60,525 nucleotides of DNA from Burkholderiales bacterium RIFCSPLOWO2_12_FULL_61_40 (GTDB taxonomy: Bacteria > Pseudomonadota > Gammaproteobacteria > Burkholderiales > Burkholderiaceae_C). Below are positions 53,673-60,525 of the stretch, one piece after another. Below the pieces are notes generated by a model. It was given only the letters and a program-made list of their open reading frames with translations, was not told the origin of the DNA and did no database searches. The stretch's first letter is position 1. Every line of letters starts with the position of its first letter. The translations under genes were made by a program, and so were the position numbers. The stretch lies in contig MESI01000062.1 of NCBI GenBank assembly GCA_001770935.1, positions 1 to 60,525 on the forward strand. Direction: 5' to 3'.

Positions 53673-54563
53673 TCAGAACAGGTTCTGCACGGGGGTGTAG
53701 GTCACGGTTGTGGGCTTTTCCGGGGGCAGCAGGGCAAAGTGGTACGGAAATTTTTTCAGCAGCTTGGTGGCCGTCGTGTGTTTACCGCGCAACTTGGCGT
53801 CCAGCAGCGCCTTGGCGACGGCGGCCAGCGATTGCGCTTGCCCCGATTGCAAGGCGGGCACGGCCGCCAAAATGGCCGCCACATCCAGTGTGTGCGGCCG
53901 GTGGGCAGCGCTCTCGGCGGCCACCGGCTCGTGTGCATCGGGCGTTGCGGTGCTGGCTGGCAGGTCGTTGGCGGGCGTGGTTTTACTGGCTACCTTTTTA
54001 GCAGCGGCTTTTTTGGCGGGCGTTTTAGCAGGCGGTTTGGCGGCGGGGGCTTTTTTCACCGGAGCTTTCTTCGCGGCCGAACGTCGCCCCACGGGTTTGT
54101 CCAGCGCAGACGCTTCATCTGCGGTCCCCGGGAACTCGTGTAAGGCCTGCTCCTGCCCGACCAGGATCACCCGGTCGTAGGCCGAGATGGCTTCGCGCCC
54201 CATCTTGCTGCGCTCCGACACGCACAGCATGCGAATGCCGCGCTCCCGCAGGCGCACCACCAGGGGGACAAAGTCCGCATCGCCCGAGCCGATGACGACC
54301 ATCTTGGGCGCGGGCGTATGGCAGGCAAATTCCATCGCATCCACGGCCAGCGCAATGTCGGTGGTGTTTTTGGTCAGCGACAGATTGACAAAGGGGCGCA
54401 CGGCCCACGCCCGCAGCACCTCGGCCAGGCTCCTGAGGTTCTCGGAACTGCCATAGGCCCGCCGCACGGGGATGGCCCCTTCGGACTCCTCCAGAATACG
54501 AAACGCCTCATCCACCCAGGCGCCCGAGTTCAGGTTGTCGGCGTCGATCAAAAAGATGTTCAT
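53673..54563 (-). CDS. NYN-domain (PIN-like) RNase with C-terminal OST-HTH/LOTUS-like domain
   Basis: A 296-residue protein. The NYN nuclease core shows the acidic sites FLIDADNL, TDIALAVDAM and GSGDADFVPLV (about residues 4-105). Residues about 160-200 are a Lys/Ala/Pro-rich disordered linker (KKAPVKKAPAAKPPAKTPAK). The end resembles a LOTUS RNA-binding domain (ALLDAKLRGKHTTATKLLKK). It would cut or process RNA, with the C-terminus choosing targets. The exact substrate is unknown. Confidence 0.8.
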   Translation of the reverse strand: MNIFLIDADNLNSGAWVDEAFRILEESEGAIPVRRAYGSSENLRSLAEVLRAWAVRPFVNLSLTKNTTDIALAVDAMEFACHTPAPKMVVIGSGDADFVPLVVRLRERGIRMLCVSERSKMGREAISAYDRVILVGQEQALHEFPGTADEASALDKPVGRRSAAKKAPVKKAPAAKPPAKTPAKKAAAKKVASKTTPANDLPASTATPDAHEPVAAESAAHRPHTLDVAAILAAVPALQSGQAQSLAAVAKALLDAKLRGKHTTATKLLKKFPYHFALLPPEKPTTVTYTPVQNLF

Positions 54564-54608
54564 TGCGGTTCCTCTTGGGCGTGCCCCTGGGCTGCGGGCG
54601 ATGGACTT

Positions 54609-55643
54609 TTAGCGGACCAATTTCCAGGGCAGGGTTTCGCCCGAACGCAAAGGCTTGAGCTGGGCTTCACCGAAGGCAAAGCTCTCGGGCGGTGTCCAGC
54701 TTTCACGGCGCAAGGTGATGGTGCCGGTGTTGCGCGGCAAACCATAGAAGTCTGCGCCATGGAAGCTGGCAAAGCCTTCCAGTTGGTCCAGCGCGCCCGC
54801 TGCGTCAAAGGCCTCGGCGTACATCTCCATGGCGGCGTGCGCGGTGTAGCAGCCGGCGCAGCCGGTGGCGTGCTCTTTGAGGTGCGCGGGGTGCGGCGCA
54901 CTGTCGGTGCCCAAAAAGAACTTGGCCGATCCGCTGGTGGCGGCCGCCACCAGTGCCTGGCGGTGCGTCTCGCGCTTCAGGACCGGCAGGCAGTAGTAGT
55001 GCGGGCGAATACCCCCGGTGAAGATGGCGTTGCGGTTGTAGAGCAGGTGGTGGGCGGTGACGGTGGCGGCCGTGAAGCGGTCTGCGTCAGCCACGTACTG
55101 CGCGGCCTCGCGTGTGGTGATGTGCTCGAAGACGATTTTGAGCTCAGGAAAGTCGCGGCGCAGCGGGATCAGCTGGGTGTCGATGAACACCGCCTCGCGG
55201 TCGAACAGGTCGATGTCGGGCGAAGTCACTTCGCCATGCACCAGCAGCAGCAGGCCTGCGCGCTGCATGGCTTCCAGTGTTTTGTAGGTCTTGCGCAGGT
55301 CGGTCACACCAGCATCGCTGTTGGTGGTGGCACCCGCCGGGTACAGCTTGGCGGCCACCACGCCTGCGTCCCGGGCACGTTTGATCTCGTCGGCGGGCAG
55401 GTTGTCGGTGAGGTACAGCACCATCAGGGGCTCGAACTGCACGCCTGGCGGCACGGCGGCCTGAATACGTTCCTGGTAGGCCAGCGCTTGCGCGGCAGTG
55501 GTCACCGGTGGGCGCAGGTTGGGCATGATGATGGCGCGGCCAAACTGGGTTGCGGTGTGGGGCACCACGGTGTGCAGGGCATCGCCATCGCGCACATGCA
55601 GGTGCCAGTCATCGGGTCGGGTCAGGGTGAGGGTAGAGGTCAT
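54609..55643 (-). CDS. pyrC: Dihydroorotase PyrC
   Basis: A 344-residue zinc amidohydrolase for de novo pyrimidine synthesis, class II type. The first metal motif is [25 protein letters not shown] supplies the carboxylated Lys, LLVHGEVT and KIVFEHITT the next ligands, and LGTDSAPH the catalytic Asp. The ATG at 55643 gives the usual [14 protein letters not shown] start. It begins four bases after the LysR gene stop. Confidence 0.96.
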   Translation of the reverse strand: MTSTLTLTRPDDWHLHVRDGDALHTVVPHTATQFGRAIIMPNLRPPVTTAAQALAYQERIQAAVPPGVQFEPLMVLYLTDNLPADEIKRARDAGVVAAKLYPAGATTNSDAGVTDLRKTYKTLEAMQRAGLLLLVHGEVTSPDIDLFDREAVFIDTQLIPLRRDFPELKIVFEHITTREAAQYVADADRFTAATVTAHHLLYNRNAIFTGGIRPHYYCLPVLKRETHRQALVAAATSGSAKFFLGTDSAPHPAHLKEHATGCAGCYTAHAAMEMYAEAFDAAGALDQLEGFASFHGADFYGLPRNTGTITLRRESWTPPESFAFGEAQLKPLRSGETLPWKLVR

Positions 55644-55647
55644 GGCG

Positions 55648-56622
55648 CTATTGTCCCAAATGGCGGGCCAGCAGGTAATCCCACAGCGCTTGCGCATTGC
55701 GCTTGGGCGCGGGCCCGGCGCTGCGGTTGGTGTGTACGCCGGATTTGCCGGCCTCTTTGGTCGAAGGGCGCTCCCGGTAGGCCCGCACTTCCATGACCAA
55801 CTCCAAATTCTTCAGGTGGGTCGGCGCGGCACTCACCAGCTTTTTGGCCCGCAAGTCTTTCTTGACGGCGCTGTACGGCAAAAAGGCGATGCCGTGGCCT
55901 TCCAGCGCCATGGCTTTCAGGCCCTCGGCCATGTCGGTCTCGTACACCCGGTCGAAATGGATGGCGGAGCCCGACTGCTTGAGGATGAGGTCGACCATCT
56001 GCCCCAGGTAGGCGCCCGGTGCATAACCCAGGTAGGGCAAGGGCTGGCCCGCCTTGCCGGGCAACTGGAACAAAGGGGCGCCGTCGGCATCCGGCTTGAC
56101 GTAGGGCGCTACTGTTTCCTCCCCCAGACTGACCATCTCGTAACGTTCGGTATCCAGCTGGTTGGGCTGCGAGGGATGGTGGTAGGCAATCAGCAGGTCA
56201 CAACTGCCCTCCACCAGGCGCATGACCGCATCGTGCACATTGAGGGCGATCAAACGGCTTTTGATCGGACCGAAATTGTCCCGCAGCCCGGACACCCAGG
56301 CAGGAAAGAAGGTGAAGGCCAGCGTGTGCGGCACCGCGAATTCGACCACGTCCTGCCCGGCCGTGGTGTGTCCGCGCAGCATGGCGCGGGTGCTCTGCAG
56401 CGCCTGCAGAATTTCCAGCGACTGGTCGTACAGGGTTTCTCCCGCAGGGGTGAGCCGCGTGGGGTAGGAGCTGCGGTCCACCAGGTCGGTGCCCGCCCAG
56501 GCCTCCAGCGACTGGATGCGCCGCGAAAAGGCCGGCTGCGTGACGTGGCGCAGTTGGGCGGAACGGCTGAAACTGCGGGTTTCAGCGAGGGAGACAAAGT
56601 CTTCAAGCCATTTGGTTTCCAT
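55648..56622 (-). CDS. LysR-family transcriptional regulator
   Basis: A 324-residue LysR regulator. The winged helix-turn-helix is [20 protein letters not shown] followed by [18 protein letters not shown], and the effector domain follows from about residue 90. I chose the ATG at 56622 rather than a longer frame that runs into the ABC remnant. It is co-directional and almost touching pyrC, so it may control pyrC or simply share its transcript. The target is unknown. Confidence 0.9.
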   Translation of the reverse strand: METKWLEDFVSLAETRSFSRSAQLRHVTQPAFSRRIQSLEAWAGTDLVDRSSYPTRLTPAGETLYDQSLEILQALQSTRAMLRGHTTAGQDVVEFAVPHTLAFTFFPAWVSGLRDNFGPIKSRLIALNVHDAVMRLVEGSCDLLIAYHHPSQPNQLDTERYEMVSLGEETVAPYVKPDADGAPLFQLPGKAGQPLPYLGYAPGAYLGQMVDLILKQSGSAIHFDRVYETDMAEGLKAMALEGHGIAFLPYSAVKKDLRAKKLVSAAPTHLKNLELVMEVRAYRERPSTKEAGKSGVHTNRSAGPAPKRNAQALWDYLLARHLGQ

Positions 56623-56657
56623 GCCGGGAATTATGCGCGGACTGCCCGCCCTTGGGC

Positions 56658-56960
56658 CTACTCGGAACTCTGCTGCAGCGCCCACATCTCGGCATACCTT
56701 CCATTCGCCGCCAGCAACTCCGCATGCGTCCCCCGCTCCAGAATCCGCCCGGCGTCCATCACCAGAATCTCGTGTGCGTCCACCACCGTGGACAGGCGGT
56801 GCGCAATCACCAGCGTGGTCTTGTTTTGCGCCACGCTTTGCAGCTCGGCCTGGATGGCGCGTTCGTTGGCGCTGTCCAGCGCCGCAGGCGGCCTTATCCA
56901 TCTGCTCGCGTGTGGCGCCAGGTTTGCCGTGGCGATGTTGTATTCCAGCGTGTCGTTTAA
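56658..56960 (-). pseudogene. Truncated remnant of the 3' end of an ABC exporter gene
   Basis: This is a direct repeat of the C-terminal coding part of the ABC exporter at 58107. About 215 bp are around 98 % identical by eye (four mismatches). The homology then jumps over some 150 bp of the parent, losing the signature and Walker B region, and resumes for about 76 bp at only 79 %. No intact reading frame covers it. Confidence 0.8.
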
Positions 56961-56994
56961 TCCGCTGTAATTTGATTGAACTCACACCCTATAA

Positions 56995-57010
56995 GTAGCT
57001 TTAAAACTAC
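56995..57010 (+). promoter_or_regulatory. Candidate autoregulatory operator of the toxin-antitoxin pair
   Basis: GTAGCTTTAAAACTAC is an imperfect palindrome eight bases before the toxin start and next to TATAAG (56990-56995), a candidate -10 box. Its place suits repression by the antitoxin. Confidence 0.45.
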
Positions 57011-57018
57011 AATTCACT

Positions 57019-57342
57019 ATGATCGAATTGCGCCGATACCAACTTGAAGATGACAGTTCGCCTGTCACGGACTGGTTACGTGGCTTGCGAGACATGCGGG
57101 CACGGGCACAAATTGAGGTTCGATTGCGGCGCGTATCAACTGGCAACTTCGGTGACTGCAAAGCGGTGGGCGAAGGCGTTTCGGAACTGCGGATCGATAT
57201 TGGCAGCGGCTACCGCGTGTATTACGGAAAACACGGGCAGACACTGGTGATTTTGTTGTGTGGCGGTGATAAGGGTTCGCAGCAAACTGATATCGCGCAT
57301 GCCAAGACTTACTGGGCAGACTGGAAAAGGAGAAATTCATGA
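57019..57342 (+). CDS. RelE/HigB-superfamily addiction-module toxin
   Basis: A 107-residue basic protein of the phage Gp49/HigB-like toxin group, probably a ribosome-dependent mRNA interferase. Typical blocks are VTDWLRGLRDMRARAQIEVR, GVSELRIDIGSGYRVYY and VILLCGGDKGSQQTDIAHAK. The gene order is toxin first, overlapping the antitoxin by ATGA. No phage genes flank it; the pair sits between a remnant and an intact copy of the same ABC gene end. Confidence 0.85.
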   Translation: MIELRRYQLEDDSSPVTDWLRGLRDMRARAQIEVRLRRVSTGNFGDCKAVGEGVSELRIDIGSGYRVYYGKHGQTLVILLCGGDKGSQQTDIAHAKTYWADWKRRNS

Positions 57343-57671
57343 AAAAAGCATTGACCGCCTCGGTGTCGCACACCGAGGAAACCATCAAGGAATTGCGCGC
57401 TGACCGGCAATTTGCCGTGGCGTATTTGAAGGCGGCGCTGGAAGAGTTGGATGATCCGAACAACCGTGCAGCAGGTCTGCTGGCCTTGCGCGATGTGGCC
57501 GAAGCTTACGGTGGTTTGGGGATGGTGGCCGAGCAAGCAGGCATCAGCCGGGAGGCGCTTTACCGCTCCTTGTCACCCAAGGGCAATCCGACTTTGAAGA
57601 CCCTGCTGGCGGTGCTGAAGTCGGTCGGGATGCGCTTGTCGGTGGAGCCGGAAAATCATGCGCCTGCGTGA
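57339..57671 (+). CDS. HTH addiction-module antidote
   Basis: A 110-residue helix-turn-helix antitoxin. The DNA-binding core is GGLGMVAEQAGISREALYRS and the signature LSPKGNPTLKTLLAVLKSVG follows. It would bind the toxin and repress the operon. The start overlaps the toxin stop (ATGA). The C-terminal helix ends shortly before element B. Confidence 0.85.
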   Translation: MKKALTASVSHTEETIKELRADRQFAVAYLKAALEELDDPNNRAAGLLALRDVAEAYGGLGMVAEQAGISREALYRSLSPKGNPTLKTLLAVLKSVGMRLSVEPENHAPA

Positions 57672-57688
57672 AGCTGTCTCAGTGACCG

Positions 57689-58040
57689 TTCAAGACTGAT
57701 TGCAGCCATATCAAAGGCGAATTTCAGAACCGTTGAGATGAATGTCCGCACACCGGGGGCCTCTGGCACTTCGGGACTGGGGACGCAGTGGCACTCAGCT
57801 CCGTTCGTGTCCTCCGCCCTGCGGGCTCCTCCTTAACCTCACTGCGCAGAATGCCACTGCGTCCCCAGTCTGCCAGCGTGGTTGGTGTGCACAGGTATTC
57901 ATGCATGGCATACCAACACAGCTGGCTGCCGATGACCCTGGGGTGGATGGTGCAGCGAAGTAAAGGCGGAGGTCCGGGCGCAGCCCGGACCGGGGAACAT
58001 GAGCGGAGCCATCTGCCCCAGGGCCATCGGCCCACACAAC
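57689..58040 (-). repeat. Triple-stem-loop element, copy B (352 bp)
   Basis: This is the inverted copy of 48864-49215 and has the same length. Arms differ from copy A in paired positions: stem 1 reads CCGATGGCCC and GGGTCATCGG, and its inner hairpin is GGTCCGGGC and GCCCGGACC. It starts 17 bp after the antitoxin gene and ends next to a short interspersed repeat. Short frames inside it are translations of the element, not genes. Confidence 0.85.
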
Positions 58041-58042
58041 CC

Positions 58043-58088
58043 ACTATCATTTGAATAGCTGCTCACGCATACCCCACGCGGGCTACAA
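58043..58088 (+). repeat. Short interspersed repeat, copy 10 (next to element B)
   Basis: It reads ACTATCATTTGAATAGCTGC, TCACGCA, then CACGCGGGCTACA. It abuts element B and lies just after the stop of the ABC exporter gene. Confidence 0.7.
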
Positions 58089-58106
58089 CCCTAAAACACC
58101 CACAAA

Positions 58107-59939
58107 CTACTCCGCAGCAGACTGCTGCAGCGCCCACATCTCGGCATACCTTCCATTCGCCGCCAGCAACTCCGCATGCGTCCCCCGCTCCAGAATCCGC
58201 CCGGCGTCCATCACCAGAATCTCGTGTGCATCCACCACCGTGGAGAGCCGGTGCGCAATGACCAGCGTGGTCTTGTTTTGCGCCACGCTTTGCAGCTCGG
58301 CCTGGATGGCGCGTTCGTTGGCGCTGTCCAGCGCCGAGGTGGCTTCGTCAAAGATCAATATCGGCGGGTTCTTGAGCAGGGTGCGGGCAATGGCCACGCG
58401 CTGCTTTTCTCCACCCGAGAGTTTCAGGCCGCGCTCACCCACCATGGTGCCGTAGCCCTTGGGGGTGGCGTGGATGAAGTTGTGGATGTGGGCGGCGCGG
58501 GCGGCCTCTTCCACGTCGATGCGGGTGGCACCGGGCTTGCCGTAGGCGATGTTGTATTCCACGGTGTCGTTGAACAGCACGGTGTCTTGCGGCACGATGC
58601 CAATCGCCTGGCGCACGCTGGACTGCGTGACCTGCTTGATGTCTTGCCCGGCGATGGCAATGTGGCCTTGCTGCACGTCGTAAAAGCGAAACAGCAGGCG
58701 CGCCAGGGTGGACTTGCCCGAACCCGAGGGGCCCACCACGGCCACAGTCTTGCCGGGGGGAATCTCAAAGCTGATGTCGTGCAGGATGGGGCGCGCGGGG
58801 TCGTAGGCAAAGTGCACATGCGCAAAACGCACGCTGGCGTCATGTGCGTCCTGGCTTAAACGCAGGGGCTGCGCGCCGGGCACATCGGCGATTTCGCGCT
58901 CGCGCTCCATCAGGGTGAACATCTTGTCCAGGTCGGTCAGGCTTTGCTTGATCTCGCGGTACAGCACGCCCAGGAAACCCAGCGGAATGTAGAGCTGGAT
59001 CATGAAGGCGTTGACCATGACCAGGTCGCCCAGCGTCATGCGCCCGTCCACCACGCCCTGGGTGGCGCGCCACAGCATGGCCACCAGCCCGGTGGCGATG
59101 ATGAGCTGCTGGCCGGTGTTGAGCAGGCTCAAGGTGGTCTGGCTTTTGACGGCGGCGCGGCGGTAGCGCTCCAGGTTTTCGTCGTAGCGGCGGGCCTCGA
59201 ACTCTTCGTTGTTGAAGTATTTGACCGTTTCGTAGTTCAGCAGCGAATCAATGGCGCGGCTGTGCGCCGAGGAATCCAGCTCATTCATCTGGCGGCGAAA
59301 CTGGGTGCGCCACTCGGTCACCACGATGGTGAAGCTGATGTAGAACACCAGCGCAATGATGGTGATTCCTGCAAACCACACATCAAACTTCACGGCCAGC
59401 AGGGTCAGCACCATGGCCACCTCGATCAGCGTGGGAATGATGCTGTACAGCGAGTAGCTGATGAGCGAATGCACGCCGCGCGTGCCGCGCTCGATGTCGC
59501 GCGTCATGCCGCCGGTCTGGCGCTCCAGGTGAAAGCGCAGGCTCAGGGCGTGTAAATGGCGAAACACCTGCAGCGAGATGGAGCGCGAAGCGCCTTCGGT
59601 GGCCTTGGCGAACACCAGCTCGCGCAGTTCGGCAAACACCGTGGTGGACAGGCGCAGCAGGCCATAGGCCAAGAGCAAGGCCACGGGCACCACCACCAGA
59701 GCGCTGGCCGTGATACCGCCCTGGGGGTTCATGGTGTCGACCAATTCCTTGAGCAGCAGCGGCACACTCACATTGGCCATCTTGGCGCCAATCATGAAGG
59801 CCAGTGCCGCCATGACGCGCCACTTGTACTCCCAGAGGTAGGGGAACAGGCGTTGGAGCGTGGCCCAGTCGGACCGGGGAGCGGCAGGCGCTTGCGCCCC
59901 GCTGGGATAGGGGATGGTGGATTCGCCAGAGCGGCGCAT
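58107..59939 (-). CDS. Atm1-type ABC exporter (HMT/ABCB7 group)
   Basis: A 610-residue half-transporter: six membrane helices (residues about 35-300), then an ATPase. Walker A is GPSGSGKST, the signature is LSGGEKQRV, and Walker B ILIFDEATSALD. The membrane domain carries GGMTRDIERGTRGVHSLISY and NYETVKYFNNEEFEARRYDE, typical of the Atm1 group that exports glutathione-linked species or metals. I chose the ATG at 59939 (MRRSGEST). Its 3' end is duplicated at 56658. The thioesterase gene is divergent, with 41 bp between starts. Confidence 0.9.
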   Translation of the reverse strand: MRRSGESTIPYPSGAQAPAAPRSDWATLQRLFPYLWEYKWRVMAALAFMIGAKMANVSVPLLLKELVDTMNPQGGITASALVVVPVALLLAYGLLRLSTTVFAELRELVFAKATEGASRSISLQVFRHLHALSLRFHLERQTGGMTRDIERGTRGVHSLISYSLYSIIPTLIEVAMVLTLLAVKFDVWFAGITIIALVFYISFTIVVTEWRTQFRRQMNELDSSAHSRAIDSLLNYETVKYFNNEEFEARRYDENLERYRRAAVKSQTTLSLLNTGQQLIIATGLVAMLWRATQGVVDGRMTLGDLVMVNAFMIQLYIPLGFLGVLYREIKQSLTDLDKMFTLMEREREIADVPGAQPLRLSQDAHDASVRFAHVHFAYDPARPILHDISFEIPPGKTVAVVGPSGSGKSTLARLLFRFYDVQQGHIAIAGQDIKQVTQSSVRQAIGIVPQDTVLFNDTVEYNIAYGKPGATRIDVEEAARAAHIHNFIHATPKGYGTMVGERGLKLSGGEKQRVAIARTLLKNPPILIFDEATSALDSANERAIQAELQSVAQNKTTLVIAHRLSTVVDAHEILVMDAGRILERGTHAELLAANGRYAEMWALQQSAAE

Positions 59940-59980
59940 GGGTGACAATCTCAGAACTGAATAACCACAGATTGTCCCCC

Positions 59981-60409
59981 ATGTCCACCAATACAAGCCC
60001 CGCTGGCGTTCAATTGCCCACCGACGAGACCCTGGTACTCAAGGTCATTCCCATGCCCGCCGACTGCAATGCCAACGGCGATATTTTTGGCGGCTGGGTG
60101 ATGGCCCAGGTCGATTTGGCCGGTTCGGTGCTGCCTGCGCGCTACACCCAGGGCCGCATGGCCACGGTGGCGGTGAACGAGTTTGTCTTCAAGCAGCCGG
60201 TGCGGGTGGGCGACATTTTGTCGTTCTTTGCTAAGGTCAGCCGCATCGGGCGCACCTCCATCACGGTGAAGGTGGAGGTCTACGCCGAGCGCTACATCCG
60301 CCAGGGCCAGTACATCAAGGTCACGGAAGCGTCGCTCACCTATGTGGCGATTGACGACAACGGTAAGCCGCGTGAAATTCCCAAGCAAGACGGCACTATT
60401 GCTATCTAA
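59981..60409 (+). CDS. YciA-like acyl-CoA thioesterase
   Basis: A 142-residue hotdog-fold thioesterase that hydrolyses acyl-CoA. The active-site motif is NANGDIFGGWVMAQVDLAG, and VAVNEFVFKQPVRVGDILSF and SITVKVEVYAER are family strands. I chose the ATG at 59981 (MSTNTSPAG) because the longer frame runs into the promoter of the divergent exporter. The last codons and the TAA stop (GTIAI then stop) lie in a short interspersed repeat. Confidence 0.9.
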   Translation: MSTNTSPAGVQLPTDETLVLKVIPMPADCNANGDIFGGWVMAQVDLAGSVLPARYTQGRMATVAVNEFVFKQPVRVGDILSFFAKVSRIGRTSITVKVEVYAERYIRQGQYIKVTEASLTYVAIDDNGKPREIPKQDGTIAI

Positions 60410-60446
60410 TTCATAGCTGCTTTCGCAGTATCTATGCGGGCTAGTA
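60401..60446 (+). repeat. Short interspersed repeat, copy 11 (end of the thioesterase gene)
   Basis: It reads GCTATCTAATTCATAGCTGC, TTTCGCA, then ATGCGGGCTAG. It supplies the thioesterase C-terminus and its stop codon. Confidence 0.75.
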
Positions 60447-60521
60447 GTTCGTTTCATCAATTGAGTTACAAAATGGCCGATAATTGCAGCGGTTCATTCG
60501 CAACTCTTGGTGGAGACGCCC

Positions 60522-60525
60522 ATGA
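60522..60525 (+). CDS. Start codon of the next gene (cut by window edge)
   Basis: An ATG preceded by GGTGGAGA at ribosome-binding distance begins four bases before the window ends. The product cannot be told. Confidence 0.4.

Noticed and set aside
53990..54040. Another short interspersed repeat inside the NYN gene (GGCTACCTTTTTAGCAGC)
   Set aside because: Only the first block fits; the rest is the Lys/Ala codon-repeat linker, so the match is probably chance.
55644..56985. A longer LysR protein starting at 56985
   Set aside because: The extra 121 residues read through the ABC remnant in a non-coding frame; the helix-turn-helix begins right after the ATG at 56622.
57019..57671. A prophage remnant around the Gp49-like toxin
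   Set aside because: The toxin family name derives from phage, but no other phage gene, integrase or attachment repeat is present; only the ABC remnant and element B are.

Overview
The window is a GC-rich chromosomal segment of a betaproteobacterium, most likely a Comamonadaceae member close to Rhodoferax, Polaromonas or Acidovorax. This assignment rests on protein character (FtsZ starting MAIEL, DksA ending KQKMFGD), on the hslVU-dksA-cobW and dcw gene orders, and on short interspersed repeats that I recall from that family. No database search was possible.

Layout. (1) 1-4.6 kb, + strand: the end of an RNase II/R-family gene, a TonB-like protein, mtgA, a PlsC-like and a CdsA-like membrane-lipid pair, and ruvC. 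(2) 4.7-8.6 kb: a ferric iron ABC importer in an unusual split arrangement, with fbpC-fbpA on the - strand and fbpB divergent. (3) 8.6-12.6 kb: a hybrid histidine kinase translationally coupled to a lycopene-cyclase-like flavoprotein. (4) 12.8-31.4 kb, - strand: a complete division and cell-wall (dcw) cluster, mraZ-rsmH-ftsL-ftsI-murE-murF-mraY-murD-ftsW-murG-murC-ddl-ftsQ-ftsA-ftsZ-lpxC, almost every junction overlapping, with a textbook four-repeat MraZ operator upstream. (5) 31.6-41.8 kb, - strand: hslU/hslV, a STAS-like protein, dksA, a COG0523 metal-chaperone GTPase, rlmI, xerC, a DUF484 gene and dapF. (6) 41.8-48.7 kb: a metallo-beta-lactamase-fold hydrolase, a pseudouridine synthase, an outer-membrane barrel, a CBS protein, RNase P RNA, an O-acetylserine sulfhydrylase, a flavoprotein and an ankyrin protein. 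(7) 48.7-60.5 kb: a more fluid region with LysE, a hemerythrin with an NsrR-like operator followed by an HD-GYP gene, htpX, a NYN-domain protein, pyrC, a LysR regulator, a toxin-antitoxin pair, an Atm1-type ABC exporter and a thioesterase.

The most unusual content is non-coding. A 352-bp element occurs twice in inverted orientation (48864-49215 and 57689-58040). It folds into three stem-loops, and differences between the copies are often compensated on the opposite arm, so the structure appears to be selected. One copy lies beside a toxin-antitoxin pair that is bracketed by a direct duplication of the 3' end of the neighbouring ABC transporter gene. A second family, about 45-50 bp long, has eleven clear copies. 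Five lie wholly inside essential or housekeeping coding regions, in reproducible reading frames, and others form the exact stop or start codons at gene junctions. A third, GC-rich repeat sits immediately after the stop codons of ftsZ and the outer-membrane barrel gene.

Functionally, most of the window serves envelope growth: peptidoglycan precursors, septation, lipid A, diaminopimelate and phospholipids. Around it are protein quality control (HslUV, HtpX), stringent-response control (DksA) and metal handling (FbpABC, COG0523, Atm1-type exporter).
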